A DNA stretch of 5,314 bases from NCBI GenBank assembly GCA_023443705.1, contig JAEZTD010000215.1, positions 1-5,314 of the forward strand. The letters are read 5' to 3'. The translations under genes and the position numbers were made by a program. Positions 4,638 to 5,314 of the stretch are shown piece by piece (the first letter of the stretch is position 1; each line of letters opens with the position of its first letter). Under the pieces are notes generated by a model, which worked only from the letters and a program-made list of their open reading frames with translations, was not told the DNA's origin and did not search any database. The DNA is from Bacillota bacterium. GTDB lineage: Bacteria; Bacillota; Clostridia; Christensenellales; Aristaeellaceae.

Positions 4638-4659
4638 ACCGGATGCGGAGGGGATGGGT

Positions 4660-5229
4660 ATGAATCGGCTGGACTTTCAAAGCGCCCGCCATTGGGCGCA
4701 GGAGCTTTTGAGTCAAGCGCTGTACGAGGGCGCGGTGGCGGTGGACGCCACGATGGGCGGCGGCGGCGACACGCTCTTTCTGTGCGAGCGGGTGGGGGAT
4801 ACCGGCCGCGTGTATGGCTTTGACGTGCAACCCTTCGCCGTGGAGCGCACCCGCGCAAAGCTCGAAGCGGCTGGCCTGCACGGTCGCGCGACGCTCGTTC
4901 TGGACGGGCACGAGCACGTCGCCCGGCACGTCCGGGAGCCGATCGACGCTGCGGTGTTCAACCTGGGCTGGCTGCCCGGGGGCGATAAGGCGGTCACCAC
5001 CCGCGTCGGAACCACCCTCGCCGCGCTGGACGCGTGTCTGGGGCTCCTAAAGCGCCGAGGCCTTCTGACCGTGTGCGTGTATCCCGGACACCCGGAAGGC
5101 GAGGCGGAGCTTCAGGCGGTTTCCGCCTGGGCAAGGGCGCTTCCGGAGGGCTTTCAGGCGATGACAAGGGCCTTTCTCAATCCGGCCCGCCCCGCTCCGA
5201 CGCTCATAGCAGTACAGAGAATCCGATAA
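4660..5229 (+). CDS. mnmM: tRNA (5-aminomethyl-2-thiouridine) methyltransferase, MnmM/YtqB family, 189 aa
   Basis: A SAM-dependent methyltransferase. YtqB-type proteins, long annotated only as 'rRNA methylase', are now known as MnmM, which methylates the 5-aminomethyl group of wobble uridines (nm5s2U to mnm5s2U) in Gram-positive tRNAs. Visible marks are SAM motif I VDATMGGGGDT (28-38), the acidic motif II end GFDVQ (53-57), the family-specific FNLGWLPGGDK (100-110) and VYPGHPEGEAE (140-150), and a closing PTLIAVQ. Length is normal. ATG 4660 is chosen because GGAGG lies 8 nt upstream; the ATG at 4654 is only 2 nt from that site. TAA ends the gene. The promoter is divergent from that of the transpeptidase, and no terminator with a T-run is evident after it. 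Confidence 0.88.
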   Translation: MNRLDFQSARHWAQELLSQALYEGAVAVDATMGGGGDTLFLCERVGDTGRVYGFDVQPFAVERTRAKLEAAGLHGRATLVLDGHEHVARHVREPIDAAVFNLGWLPGGDKAVTTRVGTTLAALDACLGLLKRRGLLTVCVYPGHPEGEAELQAVSAWARALPEGFQAMTRAFLNPARPAPTLIAVQRIR

Positions 5230-5258
5230 AAACCTTTGTTAAGAAACGATACCGACTA

Positions 5259-5286
5259 TTGACTTTGTCCCTTTTTGCGGTATAAT
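5259..5286 (+). promoter_or_regulatory. Promoter reading out of the right edge
   Basis: -35 TTGACT (5259-5264) and a perfect -10 TATAAT (5281-5286) are 16 nt apart, 30 nt after the mnmM stop. It would drive a transcript starting near 5293. Only about 20 bases of that transcript are in the window, so its gene cannot be named. Confidence 0.65.
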
Positions 5287-5314
5287 AGCATCTGTCAGTC
5301 CGAAAACCGACGGC

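Noticed and set aside
4486..4659. Upstream extension of mnmM, including ATG 4654
   Set aside because: It would cover both divergent promoters. ATG 4654 is only 2 nt from GGAGG, while ATG 4660 has the proper spacing.
3765..4823. Long plus-strand open frame across the transpeptidase gene into mnmM
   Set aside because: Shadow of the transpeptidase, which has a signal peptide and a complete SHGC active site on the other strand. The frame also crosses two promoters.
1..5314. Mobile elements, CRISPR arrays, tRNA or rRNA genes
   Set aside because: No transposase-like protein, terminal repeats, regularly spaced repeats or RNA gene signatures found on either strand.

Overview
The window looks like a GC-rich, low-repeat chromosomal stretch from a Gram-positive member of the Firmicutes (Bacillota), most likely a Clostridia-type gut lineage. 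The reasons are a SAM-I (S-box) riboswitch with an intrinsic-terminator platform in front of metK, AGGAGG-type ribosome sites, sigma-A-like promoters, a MgtE-type magnesium transporter, an IseA-like wall-hydrolase inhibitor and an MnmM/YtqB-type tRNA methyltransferase. I see no mobile element, CRISPR array, tRNA or rRNA. The species call is an inference from gene content only.

Layout, left to right. (1) Positions 1-417, minus strand: the first 42 codons of a probable mgtE, preceded by a leader of about 250 nt. The leader holds a sigma-A-like promoter, a 23-codon ORF with its own Shine-Dalgarno and an acidic start (MDDGE), and an intrinsic terminator. The 5' arm of that terminator can instead pair over 13 consecutive bases with codons 10-14 of the small ORF. 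This reads as a transcription attenuator, and I do not find the conserved M-box core that usually controls mgtE in Firmicutes. It is the most interesting part of the window. (2) Positions 508-1834, minus strand: a two-gene operon of a secreted IseA-like protein and an FMN nitroreductase, with its own promoter and a possible terminator. (3) Positions 1875-3356, plus strand: metK with promoter, SAM-I riboswitch, terminator/antiterminator platform and a downstream terminator. The metK -35 box lies in the loop of a GC-only inverted repeat that would act as a minus-strand terminator. (4) Positions 3378-4579, minus strand: an exported L,D-transpeptidase with peptidoglycan-binding repeats, convergent with metK. 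(5) Positions 4609-5229, plus strand: mnmM, expressed divergently from the transpeptidase. (6) Positions 5259-5286: a strong promoter reading out of the window.

The genes are mostly independent housekeeping units. Loose links are SAM synthesis (metK) and SAM use (mnmM), and two envelope proteins (IseA-like inhibitor and L,D-transpeptidase). Two of the units, mgtE and metK, appear to be controlled by premature transcription termination, one apparently through a translated leader and one through a metabolite-binding RNA.
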